From the NCBI RefSeq assembly GCF_018598185.1, contig NZ_JAHESC010000031.1:28633-92632 (forward strand): a stretch of 64,000 nt of DNA, in the 5' to 3' direction. The position numbers and the translations under genes are program-made. Positions 44,169 through 52,427 of this stretch are shown piece by piece. This stretch comes from Dawidia soli. GTDB taxonomy: Bacteria > Bacteroidota > Bacteroidia > Cytophagales > Cyclobacteriaceae. Each line of letters starts with the position of its first letter. The stretch's first letter is position 1. The notes under the pieces were generated by a model. It made no database searches. It worked only from the letters and a program-made list of their open reading frames with translations, and was not told the origin of the DNA.

Positions 44169-44819
44169 ATGAATAAAGCCTTTATCTTCGATATGGATGG
44201 TGTCATTGTCGACAGCAATCCTTATCACAAAATAGCCCTCCAACAATTCTGTAAACAGCTTGGCTACGATCTGACCGAAGCGCAGCTGCGCGAGAAGATC
44301 TATGGCCGCACGAACAAGGATTGGATCTTCAATTTGTTCGGTGACATCGGCGAGGCCCGCGTCCAGCAATACGCAGAAGAAAAAGAGGCGCTCTATCGCA
44401 CGCTGTATGACAAGGACATCACCGCTGTGAACGGCTTGGTAGCATTTCTGGAAAAGGTGGACAAGCTCGGCATCGCCCGCGCCATTGCTACCTCCGCCCC
44501 GCGCGCCAACGTTGACTTTTCACTTTCCAGGACCCATACCGGGCGGTTCTTTACCACCATACTCGACGACAGCTTTGTAAGCAAAGGCAAGCCCGACCCC
44601 GAGATCTATGTAAAGACCGCCGCGGCCCTGGGCTATGCGCCCGCGGATTGTGTTGTCTTTGAAGACTCGCTGTCGGGCGTGCAGGCCGGCAAGCGGGCGG
44701 GGTGCAAAGTCGTGGGCATTACCACCACCCACAGCCCGGAAGAGCTTCATGAAACGGATTTTATTATTCGTGATTTTGCCGGTTTAGAGCCTCTGGAGCT
44801 GATTTCCAAGCTTTTTTAG
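44169..44819 (+). CDS. HAD-family phosphatase (beta-phosphoglucomutase-like)
   Basis: 216 residues. Motif I FDMDGVIVDSN supplies the nucleophile Asp, motif II is ATSAPR, motif III has SKGKPDPEIY, and motif IV is VFEDSLSGVQAG. The helical C1 cap follows motif I. This class includes phosphoglucomutase, phosphoglycolate and sugar phosphatases; the substrate cannot be told. The 80 bp upstream show no consensus promoter. It precedes the L28 operon but probably is not part of it, as a promoter lies between. Confidence 0.88.
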   Translation: MNKAFIFDMDGVIVDSNPYHKIALQQFCKQLGYDLTEAQLREKIYGRTNKDWIFNLFGDIGEARVQQYAEEKEALYRTLYDKDITAVNGLVAFLEKVDKLGIARAIATSAPRANVDFSLSRTHTGRFFTTILDDSFVSKGKPDPEIYVKTAAALGYAPADCVVFEDSLSGVQAGKRAGCKVVGITTTHSPEELHETDFIIRDFAGLEPLELISKLF

Positions 44820-44839
44820 GGTTTTATTTGGAGATCGGT

Positions 44840-44871
44840 TTGTATTTATGGCCTGCTTTTAACGATATTTG
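44840..44871 (+). promoter_or_regulatory. promoter of the L28-L33-DUF4295 operon
   Basis: TTG (44840-44842), 21 nt, then GATATTTG (44864-44871), one mismatch from TAnnTTTG. Transcription would start near 44878, inside a 16-bp palindrome. Confidence 0.55.
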
Positions 44872-44875
44872 CAGT

Positions 44876-44891
44876 CCCTTTTCGAAAAGGG
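44876..44891. repeat. palindrome CCCTTTT-CG-AAAAGGG at the start of the r-protein transcript
   Basis: A perfect 16-bp palindrome overlapping the predicted transcription start of the L28 operon and 18 bp before the ATG. It may be an operator, or in RNA an early hairpin. Confidence 0.7.
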
Positions 44892-44909
44892 CTAATAAAT
44901 AGCTGAAAT

Positions 44910-45149
44910 ATGGCACGAGTTTGTCAAATAACCGGAAAAAGACCTCAGGTAGGCAACAATGTTTCGCACGCGAACAACAAGACCAAGCGTCGTTTTTTGC
45001 CGAACCTTCAGAAGAAGCGCTTCTTTATCCCTGAAGAGGGTAAGTGGATAACCTTGAAGTTATCAACCAAAGCAATCAAGACCATTAACAAAAACGGTAT
45101 CTCGGCGGTTTTAAAGGAAGCTAAAGCCAACGGAAACCTGGTACTGTAA
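44910..45149 (+). CDS. rpmB: 50S ribosomal protein L28
   Basis: 79 residues, nearly the full family length. It begins [20 protein letters not shown] and has the typical [13 protein letters not shown] [19 protein letters not shown] and [13 protein letters not shown]. It is the first gene of a compact r-protein operon, with L33 18 bp downstream. Confidence 0.98.
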   Translation: MARVCQITGKRPQVGNNVSHANNKTKRRFLPNLQKKRFFIPEEGKWITLKLSTKAIKTINKNGISAVLKEAKANGNLVL

Positions 45150-45167
45150 TAATAAAGCAAAGAAATC

Positions 45168-45350
45168 ATGGCAAAGAAAGGTAACAGAATCCAGGTGATC
45201 TTGGAGTGCACAGAGCACAAGACCAGCGGCCAGCCGGGTATGAGCCGTTACATCACCACCAAGAACCGCAAGAACACAACAGAACGTCTGGAATTGAAGA
45301 AATACAATCCGATTCTGAAGAAAGTAACTGTACACAAAGAAATTAAGTAA
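45168..45350 (+). CDS. rpmG: 50S ribosomal protein L33
   Basis: 60 residues: [20 protein letters not shown], then [20 protein letters not shown]. It lacks the four zinc-binding Cys of the C+ form (one Cys remains), so it is the zinc-free type. The next gene starts 2 bp after its stop. Confidence 0.98.
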   Translation: MAKKGNRIQVILECTEHKTSGQPGMSRYITTKNRKNTTERLELKKYNPILKKVTVHKEIK

Positions 45351-45352
45351 CC

Positions 45353-45508
45353 ATGGCAAAGAAAGTAGTTGCTACCCTGAAAAAAGGCGACGGTAAAAGC
45401 TTCGCGAAAGTGATCCGTGCCGTGAAGTCTGAAAAGACTGGTGCTTATACCTTTAAAGAAGAGATCGTTCCGGCTGACCTGGTGAAAGAAACACTCGCCA
45501 AAAAATAA
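45353..45508 (+). CDS. DUF4295 protein, Bacteroidota-specific, next to L28/L33
   Basis: 51 residues: MAKKVVATLKKGDGKSFAKV, then IRAVKSEKTGAYTFKEEIVP and a basic end. It is short and basic with no membrane part, and starts 2 bp after the rpmG stop in the same transcript, before a strong terminator. The L28-L33-DUF4295 order is constant in Bacteroidota. It may be the extra large-subunit protein described in a Flavobacterium ribosome (reported as bL38); I give this from memory and it is not checked. Confidence 0.9.
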   Translation: MAKKVVATLKKGDGKSFAKVIRAVKSEKTGAYTFKEEIVPADLVKETLAKK

Positions 45509-45529
45509 GCTGGCCTAACAGAATGAAAG

Positions 45530-45555
45530 AAGTCCCCTTGAGGGACTTTTTTTTT
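45530..45555 (+). terminator. rho-independent terminator of the L28 operon
   Basis: AAGTCCC (45530-45536) pairs with GGGACTT (45542-45548), 5-nt loop, then a T run to 45555. ftsY starts 56 bp later and may be transcribed by read-through or from a weak promoter in that gap. Confidence 0.85.
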
Positions 45556-45610
45556 ATTTTAACTTGTACGCTGGCGTCTGCCGCAGGACGTCGTAAGCAC
45601 CTGACCCACT

Positions 45611-46564
45611 ATGTTCGGACTGTTTTCAAAAGATAAAAAAGATTCCCTCGATAAGGGACTTGAAAAAACCAAGGACAGCTTTTTTGGCAAGCTGGGAAAA
45701 GCCCTTGTAGGGAAATCTACCGTCGACGACGAGGTGCTCGACAACCTCGAAGAGATCCTGGTCTCGTCGGACGTGGGTGTGGAAACAACCCTGAAAGTGA
45801 TCGAACGCATCCAGGCCCGCGTGGCCCGCGACAAATACCTGGGCACGACCGAGCTGGACCGTATTTTGCGCGAAGAGATCGCCGCCCTCCTGTCTGAAAG
45901 CAACACGCAAGACGTACCCGACTTCGAAACACCCTCCGATAAAAAGCCCTATGTCATTATGGTCGTCGGGGTGAACGGCGTGGGTAAAACAACCACCATC
46001 GGCAAGCTATCGGCACAATTCAAAAAGAAAGGCAAGAACGTTGTATTGGGTGCGGCCGATACATTCCGCGCGGCCGCCGTCGACCAGCTCAAGCTGTGGG
46101 GCGAGCGCGTAGGCGTGCCCGTTATCGCCCGTGGCATGAACACCGACCCGTCGGCGGTAGCATTTGATGCCGTAAAAGAAGGGGTGGATCGCAACGCAGA
46201 CGTTATCATCATCGACACAGCCGGCCGTCTGCACACGAAGATCAATCTCATGGCCGAGCTCAGCAAGATCAAACGCGTGATGCAGAAAGTTATACCCGAT
46301 GCTCCCCACGACGTTATGCTGGTGCTGGACGGTAGCACCGGGCAAAATGCCGTTATCCAGGCGCGCGAGTTTACCAAAGCCACCGAAGTGACGTCCCTCG
46401 CCATCACCAAACTGGATGGGACCGCGAAAGGCGGCGTGGTGATCGGTATCTCCGATGAATTTAAGATCCCCGTTAAATACATCGGTGTGGGTGAAAAGAC
46501 AGAAGATCTGCAGGTGTTTAACAAGATGGAGTTTGTAGACTCCCTGTTCAAACGCAAAGGCTAG
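45611..46564 (+). CDS. ftsY: signal recognition particle receptor FtsY
   Basis: 317 residues. A short N-terminal part (FSKDKKDSLDKGLEKTKDSF) and NG domain: N-domain helices, P-loop GVNGVGKTTTIGKLSA, DTFRAAAVDQLKLW (G2), DTAGRLHTK (G3), TKLDGTAKGG (G4) and YIGVGEKTEDL (G5 region). It binds the SRP-Ffh complex and delivers ribosomes to the translocon. It lacks the long acidic A domain of E. coli FtsY, as is usual outside Proteobacteria. It is convergent with the DUF6048 gene, 11 bp apart. Confidence 0.97.
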   Translation: MFGLFSKDKKDSLDKGLEKTKDSFFGKLGKALVGKSTVDDEVLDNLEEILVSSDVGVETTLKVIERIQARVARDKYLGTTELDRILREEIAALLSESNTQDVPDFETPSDKKPYVIMVVGVNGVGKTTTIGKLSAQFKKKGKNVVLGAADTFRAAAVDQLKLWGERVGVPVIARGMNTDPSAVAFDAVKEGVDRNADVIIIDTAGRLHTKINLMAELSKIKRVMQKVIPDAPHDVMLVLDGSTGQNAVIQAREFTKATEVTSLAITKLDGTAKGGVVIGISDEFKIPVKYIGVGEKTEDLQVFNKMEFVDSLFKRKG

Positions 46565-46575
46565 GCGGGGTTGCG

Positions 46576-47376
46576 CTAGTTCTCCGGCGTACTCCCTTCT
46601 GCTGCCGCAGGCGTAGGTGCGGCAACCGTCGGCACCTTGGCCTTGCCAAGCGGTATCCTGAATAACAACATGTAGTTAAAGCCCCAGGTAGACGGCTTGT
46701 CCGTGCGACCAAAACCCGGCACATCGCTGGGTATCATCTCGCCTGTTTCGTTGGTCTTCAGGCCGAACTTAAAGCGAGCGGTATACCCCATCCAAAAACC
46801 GCCGATCATCTTTACGCGCAGTCCCGTGGTCAGCTCGTACCAGTGGCCGTTGACGCTGGAGTTGTGATACTCTTTTCCGATAATATCGCCAAAGTCGGGA
46901 TCGGAGGTGTTCACGGTGAGGTGCTCCGAGAAGGTCGATCGTCCGTACCGCATGCCGAAAAAGAACATGTTCTTCTCGGGGTCCTTTGTGAGGAAGTTAA
47001 CGTCTATGCCCGCACGGAAATAGCGGCCGTCGTTGTCGTATAAATTGCCACTGCCGTCAAAGCTGCGGGACCAGGTACCATATTCCAACGCCAGAAAATA
47101 CCGGTCAAAATCCACATCGGCATCTACCTCCCACCCCGAAAACGTATTGTCGTAAAAATTACGGGCAATCGAAAGGCCGTCTGTACCGAAGCGTACACCG
47201 GTGGGAATAAACCGCCGCGGGTCTTTCTTCACCTTGACCGTGTCCTTTGCGGGGGTCGCTTCACCCGACGCAGCGTTGGTCTCTTTTTTGGGTACGGCCG
47301 GTTGCCGCGGGGCAGCGTGCTGCGCCAGGGTAACGGTGGCAACCAATATAAACGCTATGCTACTGATCAGCCGCAT
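46576..47376 (-). CDS. DUF6048-type outer-membrane beta-barrel-like protein
   Basis: 266 residues with a signal peptide (MRLISSIAFILVATVTLAQ), a Pro/Lys-rich linker, then strands typical of a small outer-membrane barrel: FIPTGVRFGTDGLSIARNFY, FLALEYGTWSRSFDGSG, MFFFGMRYGRSTF, WYELTTGLRVKMIGGFWMGY and WGFNYMLLFRIPLG. Its start overlaps the end of the upstream lipoprotein gene by 17 bp, so the two are translationally coupled. The pair is common in Bacteroidota and has no known function. The family name is given from memory of the pair. Confidence 0.8.
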   Translation of the reverse strand: MRLISSIAFILVATVTLAQHAAPRQPAVPKKETNAASGEATPAKDTVKVKKDPRRFIPTGVRFGTDGLSIARNFYDNTFSGWEVDADVDFDRYFLALEYGTWSRSFDGSGNLYDNDGRYFRAGIDVNFLTKDPEKNMFFFGMRYGRSTFSEHLTVNTSDPDFGDIIGKEYHNSSVNGHWYELTTGLRVKMIGGFWMGYTARFKFGLKTNETGEMIPSDVPGFGRTDKPSTWGFNYMLLFRIPLGKAKVPTVAAPTPAAAEGSTPEN

Positions 47377-48673
47377 GGATAACCTGAATGTTAGTATAGG
47401 TGGTGGGAGGGTTGTGTAACGTGCTCGCGTTGGTGGTACCGCCGGGCGCTACGATGATATTGTTCGTACCGCCGTCGTCGCCAACCTCTGCCAGCTCAGT
47501 ATAGGTGATCAGATCGCCGCAATTGGGCAGGTCACTGGGGCGACGCGTACTCGTATAGCTAAGCCGTACCGTGTCCGTGGGGATGTTGGCGTCTGCATAT
47601 TCTATATAAAATATCGTTTGGTTACTGGCCGGATTTACGGGCAATGTAACGACACGGAGATCCTGGTTGGCCGCATATACCGCACCCGCGGCATAGTCGG
47701 ATGTAATTCGCTTGACGGCGATCGTGTCGTCCTGAGTCTGGGTTGTTGTCTGGGCGGATGTATACCGGCGGAAGACCAGCCGGGCCAGGTTCGTTTGCGG
47801 GCAACGATATAACCGCACGTTGCTCGAGGGCGGATCGGTGAGATAATCCAGAAACTCGTTGTCGTCGTCTATGCCCAGGCTGTCGACGGCGGCCAAACCA
47901 TCCGCCACCGTGATCGCCATATTTTCTACCGCGAGTATGTCAGGACACAGCGCAGGAAAGGGATTTCGTGTGCGGGTCGTATACGTCACTTCTAAATTCA
48001 GCGGGGCAGTTCCGCCACGCGTGTGGAAATGAAAGGTGGTCTGCGTGGCATCGGGGTTTACCGGCAAATAAAAGATCGAGCGGCTGGCCCTGCGGTAAAA
48101 TACATCGCTGCTGTAATCGGTGGTAATGCTGTCTACCGCCAGAGAGCCCGCCTTGCTGGTGTAATCGGCGGTGGCGCTGGTCGGGGGTGACATATCAAAG
48201 AAGGCCACACCTACGTATCGGGGGTTGGGACAACGCAGCAGCTCGACGTTTATCGCGCCGGCCGCCTTGTTGGGTGCGCCGCTGATCACCCGCACGGAGT
48301 CTATGTCGGAGTCCGCGGCCCGGAGGTCGGACAATTCGTAGCGTGAGCCGCAATCGGGGGAAATGAACTGCGTCTTGAGCAGGTATTCCAGGTTCACATA
48401 ATTCGTGCGGCCGTCTTCGTACGAAAACGTGATCGTCGATTGGGTCGTCGTAAAATTGACGGGAACGTATACGCTGGAGGTCACCGTGTCGGGCACGATG
48501 CTGCTGGTACCGCTTATCTCCACCATCGTCAGTCGCACGGTGTCGGCGCGGTTGGTACCGATCACCCGAAAAACAAAGCCGACGACATTATTATTTAGAC
48601 GAAAACAGTCGGGATCGTCGAGGCAAGAAACGGCCAAAATCAGGAAAAAAATGAACCAGGACGACTTTTTCAT
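47360..48673 (-). CDS. lipoprotein with three tandem DUF6452-like units
   Basis: 437 residues. The signal ends at Cys17 (LILAVSC), so it is a lipoprotein. The mature part holds three copies of one unit of about 125-145 residues. Each has a Cys-Pro or Cys-Phe start, a strand ending in F-R or F-D, a central PVN (VPVNFTTTQSTITFSY, LPVNPDATQTTFHFH, LPVNPASNQTIFYIEY), then a strand ending in Y-T and a second Cys (SPDCGSRY, ALCPDIL, NCGDLIT). Single-unit homologues are usually 150-180 residues, so this form is tripled. It overlaps the DUF6048 gene and has its own promoter 18-46 bp upstream of its start. Confidence 0.78.
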   Translation of the reverse strand: MKKSSWFIFFLILAVSCLDDPDCFRLNNNVVGFVFRVIGTNRADTVRLTMVEISGTSSIVPDTVTSSVYVPVNFTTTQSTITFSYEDGRTNYVNLEYLLKTQFISPDCGSRYELSDLRAADSDIDSVRVISGAPNKAAGAINVELLRCPNPRYVGVAFFDMSPPTSATADYTSKAGSLAVDSITTDYSSDVFYRRASRSIFYLPVNPDATQTTFHFHTRGGTAPLNLEVTYTTRTRNPFPALCPDILAVENMAITVADGLAAVDSLGIDDDNEFLDYLTDPPSSNVRLYRCPQTNLARLVFRRYTSAQTTTQTQDDTIAVKRITSDYAAGAVYAANQDLRVVTLPVNPASNQTIFYIEYADANIPTDTVRLSYTSTRRPSDLPNCGDLITYTELAEVGDDGGTNNIIVAPGGTTNASTLHNPPTTYTNIQVIHAADQ

Positions 48674-48690
48674 GGTTTGGTTTGAGGCTG

Positions 48691-48719
48691 TAAAGATACT
48701 TTAACGCCCGGAAGCCCAA
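48691..48719 (-). promoter_or_regulatory. probable promoter of the lipoprotein/DUF6048 operon
   Basis: On the minus strand TTG (48719-48717), 18 nt, then TATCTTTA (48698-48691), one mismatch from TAnnTTTG. Confidence 0.4.
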
Positions 48720-48741
48720 ATTCCGTGCCCGTTTATTTTTG

Positions 48742-48749
48742 TACTTTTG
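48742..48749 (+). promoter_or_regulatory. -7 box of the rimO promoter
   Basis: TACTTTTG matches TAnnTTTG exactly; the sequence TACTTTTGCAGCC is a very common Bacteroidota promoter end. Transcription would start near 48756, which rules out an upstream ATG at 48739 as the rimO start. Confidence 0.55.
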
Positions 48750-48810
48750 CAGCCGGAAAGGCATTTGGGTGCCCGTTTCATCCGGGCCGCCTCCACATCT
48801 GCCAAGAGAC

Positions 48811-50124
48811 ATGAAGACAAAGGGAAATAAAAAGACGAAAGTCAACATTGTAACGCTGGGCTGCTCCAAGAACCTGGTGGATTCTGAAGCACTGCTCACG
48901 CAGCTCCGGGGCAACGGCATCAACGCGGTGCACGAGTCGAGCGACGACGACGCCAGCGTCGTGGTGATCAATACCTGCGGGTTTATCGACAACGCCAAGC
49001 AGGAGTCCATCGACACCATTCTGCGGTATGTCGACGCCAAGGAAGAAGGCATTGTCGATAAAGTGTACGTCACCGGCTGTCTGTCCCAACGCTACAAAGA
49101 CGATCTTGAAAAAGAAATTCCCGATGTGGATGCCTGGTTCGGTACCCGCGACCTGTCACGGCTGCTGAAAGTCTTCAAAGCCGACTATAAGACCGAGCTG
49201 GTAGGCGAGCGGATCCTGACCAATCCCAGCCACTACGCATACCTGAAAATATCCGAGGGCTGCGACCGCCCCTGCTCATTTTGCGCCATTCCGCTGATGC
49301 GCGGCGGTCACATCTCGCGCCCCCTGGAAGAGCTGGTGCTCGAGGCAAAAAACCTGGCCAAGAACGGCACCAAAGAATTGTTGCTCATCGCGCAGGACTC
49401 GACCTACTACGGTCTCGACCTGTATAAAAAACGCAACCTGGCCGAGCTGATGCAACGCCTGTCCGACGTGGACGGCATCGACTGGATCCGCCTGCACTAT
49501 GCGTTCCCCGCGGGATTCCCGATGGACGTACTCGACGTCATGGCCGAGCGGCCCAACATCTGCAAATATCTCGACATTCCCCTGCAGCACGGCTCGTCTA
49601 ACATGCTGCAGATCATGCGTCGCGGCACAACACGCGAGAAGACCGAGCAACTGCTCGCCACGATCCGCGAGCGTGTACCCGGCATCGCCATCCGCACAAC
49701 CATGATCGCCGGCCACCCTGGTGAAACACAAGCCGAGCACAAAGAGATGCTGCGCTTTATCGAGCGGTCGCGGTTCGACCGGCTGGGTGTATTCGCATAC
49801 TCGCACGAGGAGAACACACACGCATACTCCATGCCCGACGATGTACCCGATGATGTAAAGCAAGAACGCGTAGAAGAGATCATGGAGCTGCAACAAGGCA
49901 TATCCCTGGAGTTGAATCAACAACGGGTGGGCAAGACACTCAACGTGCTGATCGACCGGAAAGAGGGCGGCACCTTTATCGGCAGAACCGAGTTCGACTC
50001 ACCCGAGGTGGATAACGAGGTCATCATTCAAAGCCCCGACAAATACCTCCGCATCGGCGACTTTGCCCAGGTAAAGATCAACTCGGCTACAGAGTTCGAC
50101 CTGACGGGAGAGGTCGTGTCGTAG
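48811..50124 (+). CDS. rimO: ribosomal protein S12 methylthiotransferase RimO
   Basis: 437 residues. The N-terminal UPF0004 domain has VTLGCSKNLVDSEAL (the RimO, not MiaB, signature) and VTGCLSQRY. The radical-SAM domain has C-x3-C-x2-C in EGCDRPCSFCAIPLMRGGHI. The C-terminal TRAM domain (LNVLIDRKEGGTFIGRTEFD) binds the target. It adds a methylthio group to an aspartate of S12. ATG 48811 is preferred because the predicted promoter lies between it and the upstream ATG at 48739, which only adds non-homologous residues. Confidence 0.95.
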   Translation: MKTKGNKKTKVNIVTLGCSKNLVDSEALLTQLRGNGINAVHESSDDDASVVVINTCGFIDNAKQESIDTILRYVDAKEEGIVDKVYVTGCLSQRYKDDLEKEIPDVDAWFGTRDLSRLLKVFKADYKTELVGERILTNPSHYAYLKISEGCDRPCSFCAIPLMRGGHISRPLEELVLEAKNLAKNGTKELLLIAQDSTYYGLDLYKKRNLAELMQRLSDVDGIDWIRLHYAFPAGFPMDVLDVMAERPNICKYLDIPLQHGSSNMLQIMRRGTTREKTEQLLATIRERVPGIAIRTTMIAGHPGETQAEHKEMLRFIERSRFDRLGVFAYSHEENTHAYSMPDDVPDDVKQERVEEIMELQQGISLELNQQRVGKTLNVLIDRKEGGTFIGRTEFDSPEVDNEVIIQSPDKYLRIGDFAQVKINSATEFDLTGEVVS

Positions 50125-50271
50125 GGCTGGAGCTTTAACAGATCATTAACAAATTTTATCGTCTAAAGGCGGGCTGCGCTTCTCCGGTGATAGAATTCTT
50201 CTAAACATAATACAATTAATTCCCGTTATTCGGGGTGTAGTTTCTGAGTCCACCAACCTCCGCGCCTTTTT

Positions 50272-51858
50272 ATGCAGCTTGAGAAAATTTCCTTTGCTGA
50301 CACCCACGCATTTCATCCGTTCTTTCTCGATTACATTCAGCAAAAAGAATCCCTCCGCCCTTTTTACAATCGCTTTCCGACACCGGGCGAGTTCAAGCAG
50401 CAGATCGCCGATAAGCAGGCCGCCTTTACCAGCGACCGGCGCGCGACATTGGTTGACGTGCTGCAACGGCAGTACAAAGACGTTACGGCACCCGAGGCTG
50501 TACAGGTCAATATCAAGGCGCTGGGCGATAACAAAACCTTTACCGTCACCACCGGCCACCAGCTGAATATTTTCACAGGACCGCTATACTTCATTTATAA
50601 GATCGTAACGGTCATCAACACCTGCCGTCAGCTGAAAGAGAACTATCCCGACTACACCTTTGTGCCGGTATACTGGATGGCCTCGGAAGACCACGACTAC
50701 AACGAGATCAAATACTTTCGCTTATACAATAAGAAGTATACCTGGGAGACACCCCAGCAAGGAGCCGTCGGCCGGTTCTCTACAAAAGATCTGGCGACGC
50801 TGCTGCGTGAAGTCCCCGGCGACATCAAGCTGTTCCAGGAAGCCTATACCAAAAACAAATCCCTGAGCGGCGCCGTGCGGCATTATGTCAACGCCCTGTT
50901 TGGTGCCGAGGGCCTCGTCGTGATCGATGCGGACGAGGCGGCGTTCAAAGCCGGCTTCCGCGACGTGATGCGGCAGGACATCTTTGACAACGTTCCCAAG
51001 AAACAAGTCGAACAAACCACGCAGGCCTTAGAGGCTCAAGGCTACAAGCCGGCAGTAAACGGCCGCGAGATAAACTTCTTTTACCTCGACGAAGGCCTGC
51101 GTGCCCGGATCGAAAAAGTGGGTGATCAGTTTCAGGTGGTCGACACCGACATATCGTTTACTGCTGAAGCGCTCCGCGCGCTCATCGATCAGCAGCCTGA
51201 AAAATTCAGTCCCAACGTTATTCTCCGTCCGCTATACCAGGAGATGATCCTGCCGAACCTGGCCTATGCCGGCGGTCCTTCGGAAGTAGAATACTGGTTG
51301 CAGCTCGGCGGCGTATTCAAACACTTTCAGGTGCCGTTCCCCATCCTCATGCCCCGCAATTTTGCGTTGGTGATGGAACACACGACACACCGTAAGTTCC
51401 TCAAGACGGAACTTCACATCCGCGATTTCTTTGAGGAAAAAAACTATATCTATAACCATTGGGTGCTGCAGCACTCACCGCGCAACCTCACCGTCGGCAA
51501 AGAGCGCAGCGACGCAGAGGCGTTGTTTGAGGCCCTGCGCCAGCGTGCGCACGAGATCGATACCACCCTGTCGGCCTATGTAGCCGCCGAAGGAAAACGG
51601 GCGCTGAACAGCCTGGAGAAGATCGAGCACAAGTTACTGCGCGCCGAGAAGCGCCTGCACAGCGATACCTTGCGTCAGATCGGGGCGGTAAAAGACCTGT
51701 TGTTTCCCAATGGGAACTTACAGGAGCGCACCGACAACTTCCTCAATTTCTACCAGCAAGACCCGCAGTTCATTCAGCACCTGCTCCGGCATTTTGATCC
51801 GTTCGATTTCCAATTCTATATCTTTGCGTACGAACAGCCCCTGGCAAACCCTGCATGA
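50272..51858 (+). CDS. bshC: bacillithiol biosynthesis cysteine-adding enzyme BshC
   Basis: 528 residues, full family length. Recognisable parts are TTGHQLNIFTGPLYFIYKIV, FVPVYWMASEDHDYNEIKYF, LPNLAYAGGPSEVEYWLQLG and the C-terminal coiled coil ending in FDPFDFQFYIFAYEQ. It joins cysteine to glucosaminyl-malate as the last step of bacillithiol synthesis. bshA and bshB are not in this window. Its last codons overlap the start of the next gene by 4 bp (ATGA). Confidence 0.95.
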   Translation: MQLEKISFADTHAFHPFFLDYIQQKESLRPFYNRFPTPGEFKQQIADKQAAFTSDRRATLVDVLQRQYKDVTAPEAVQVNIKALGDNKTFTVTTGHQLNIFTGPLYFIYKIVTVINTCRQLKENYPDYTFVPVYWMASEDHDYNEIKYFRLYNKKYTWETPQQGAVGRFSTKDLATLLREVPGDIKLFQEAYTKNKSLSGAVRHYVNALFGAEGLVVIDADEAAFKAGFRDVMRQDIFDNVPKKQVEQTTQALEAQGYKPAVNGREINFFYLDEGLRARIEKVGDQFQVVDTDISFTAEALRALIDQQPEKFSPNVILRPLYQEMILPNLAYAGGPSEVEYWLQLGGVFKHFQVPFPILMPRNFALVMEHTTHRKFLKTELHIRDFFEEKNYIYNHWVLQHSPRNLTVGKERSDAEALFEALRQRAHEIDTTLSAYVAAEGKRALNSLEKIEHKLLRAEKRLHSDTLRQIGAVKDLLFPNGNLQERTDNFLNFYQQDPQFIQHLLRHFDPFDFQFYIFAYEQPLANPA

Positions 51859-52427
51859 CCAAGGCCGAGCTACGCAAACTTTATACGGAAAAACGGGCGT
51901 CGATGTCCGAGGCAGAATATCTTCACCTCAATCACCTGTTGTGCGAATATTTCTTTGCCCTGATCGATCTCTCGTTTGTGCGCGTGCTCCACAGCTTTGT
52001 GCCGATCGAAAAGTTCAGGGAGCCCAATACGTGGCTAATCATTGACCGCATCCGGCGGGAGTTTCCACACATCCGGCTCTCACTGCCGCGTGTACAACCG
52101 CAGACGGGCCAATTGGAGAACATCTTCTTCGAAGGCATGCACCAGCTGCAGGCCAATGCATGGGGTATACTCGAACCCAAACAGGGCGTACCCACCGAAC
52201 CCGAAAAGATCGATATGGTATTGGTACCGTTGCTGGCCTTTGATGCCCACGGAAACCGCGTGGGATATGGCAAGGGCTTTTACGACCGCTTCCTGCCACA
52301 GTGCAAGCCTTCCTGCCAGCGTATAGGGCTAACGCTGTTTCCAGAACCGGTGTCGATCGACGACACCAACGCTTTTGATCAACCGCTGGACAAGATCGTT
52401 ACCCCCGCGGGGGCAACGGTGTTTTAG
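51855..52427 (+). CDS. 5-formyltetrahydrofolate cyclo-ligase
   Basis: 190 residues. The N-terminal KAELRKLYTEKRASMSEAE is followed by the ATP-binding VLVPLLAFDAHGNRVGYGKG and FYDRFLP. It turns 5-formyl-THF into 5,10-methenyl-THF using ATP. It overlaps bshC by 4 bp and is translationally coupled. Its stop TAG overlaps the stop TAA of the minus-strand gene downstream (52424-52427). Confidence 0.93.
   Translation: MTKAELRKLYTEKRASMSEAEYLHLNHLLCEYFFALIDLSFVRVLHSFVPIEKFREPNTWLIIDRIRREFPHIRLSLPRVQPQTGQLENIFFEGMHQLQANAWGILEPKQGVPTEPEKIDMVLVPLLAFDAHGNRVGYGKGFYDRFLPQCKPSCQRIGLTLFPEPVSIDDTNAFDQPLDKIVTPAGATVF

Noticed and set aside
48739..48810. Upstream start for RimO
   Set aside because: A consensus -7 box at 48742-48749 places transcription start after it, and the extra residues are not RimO-like.
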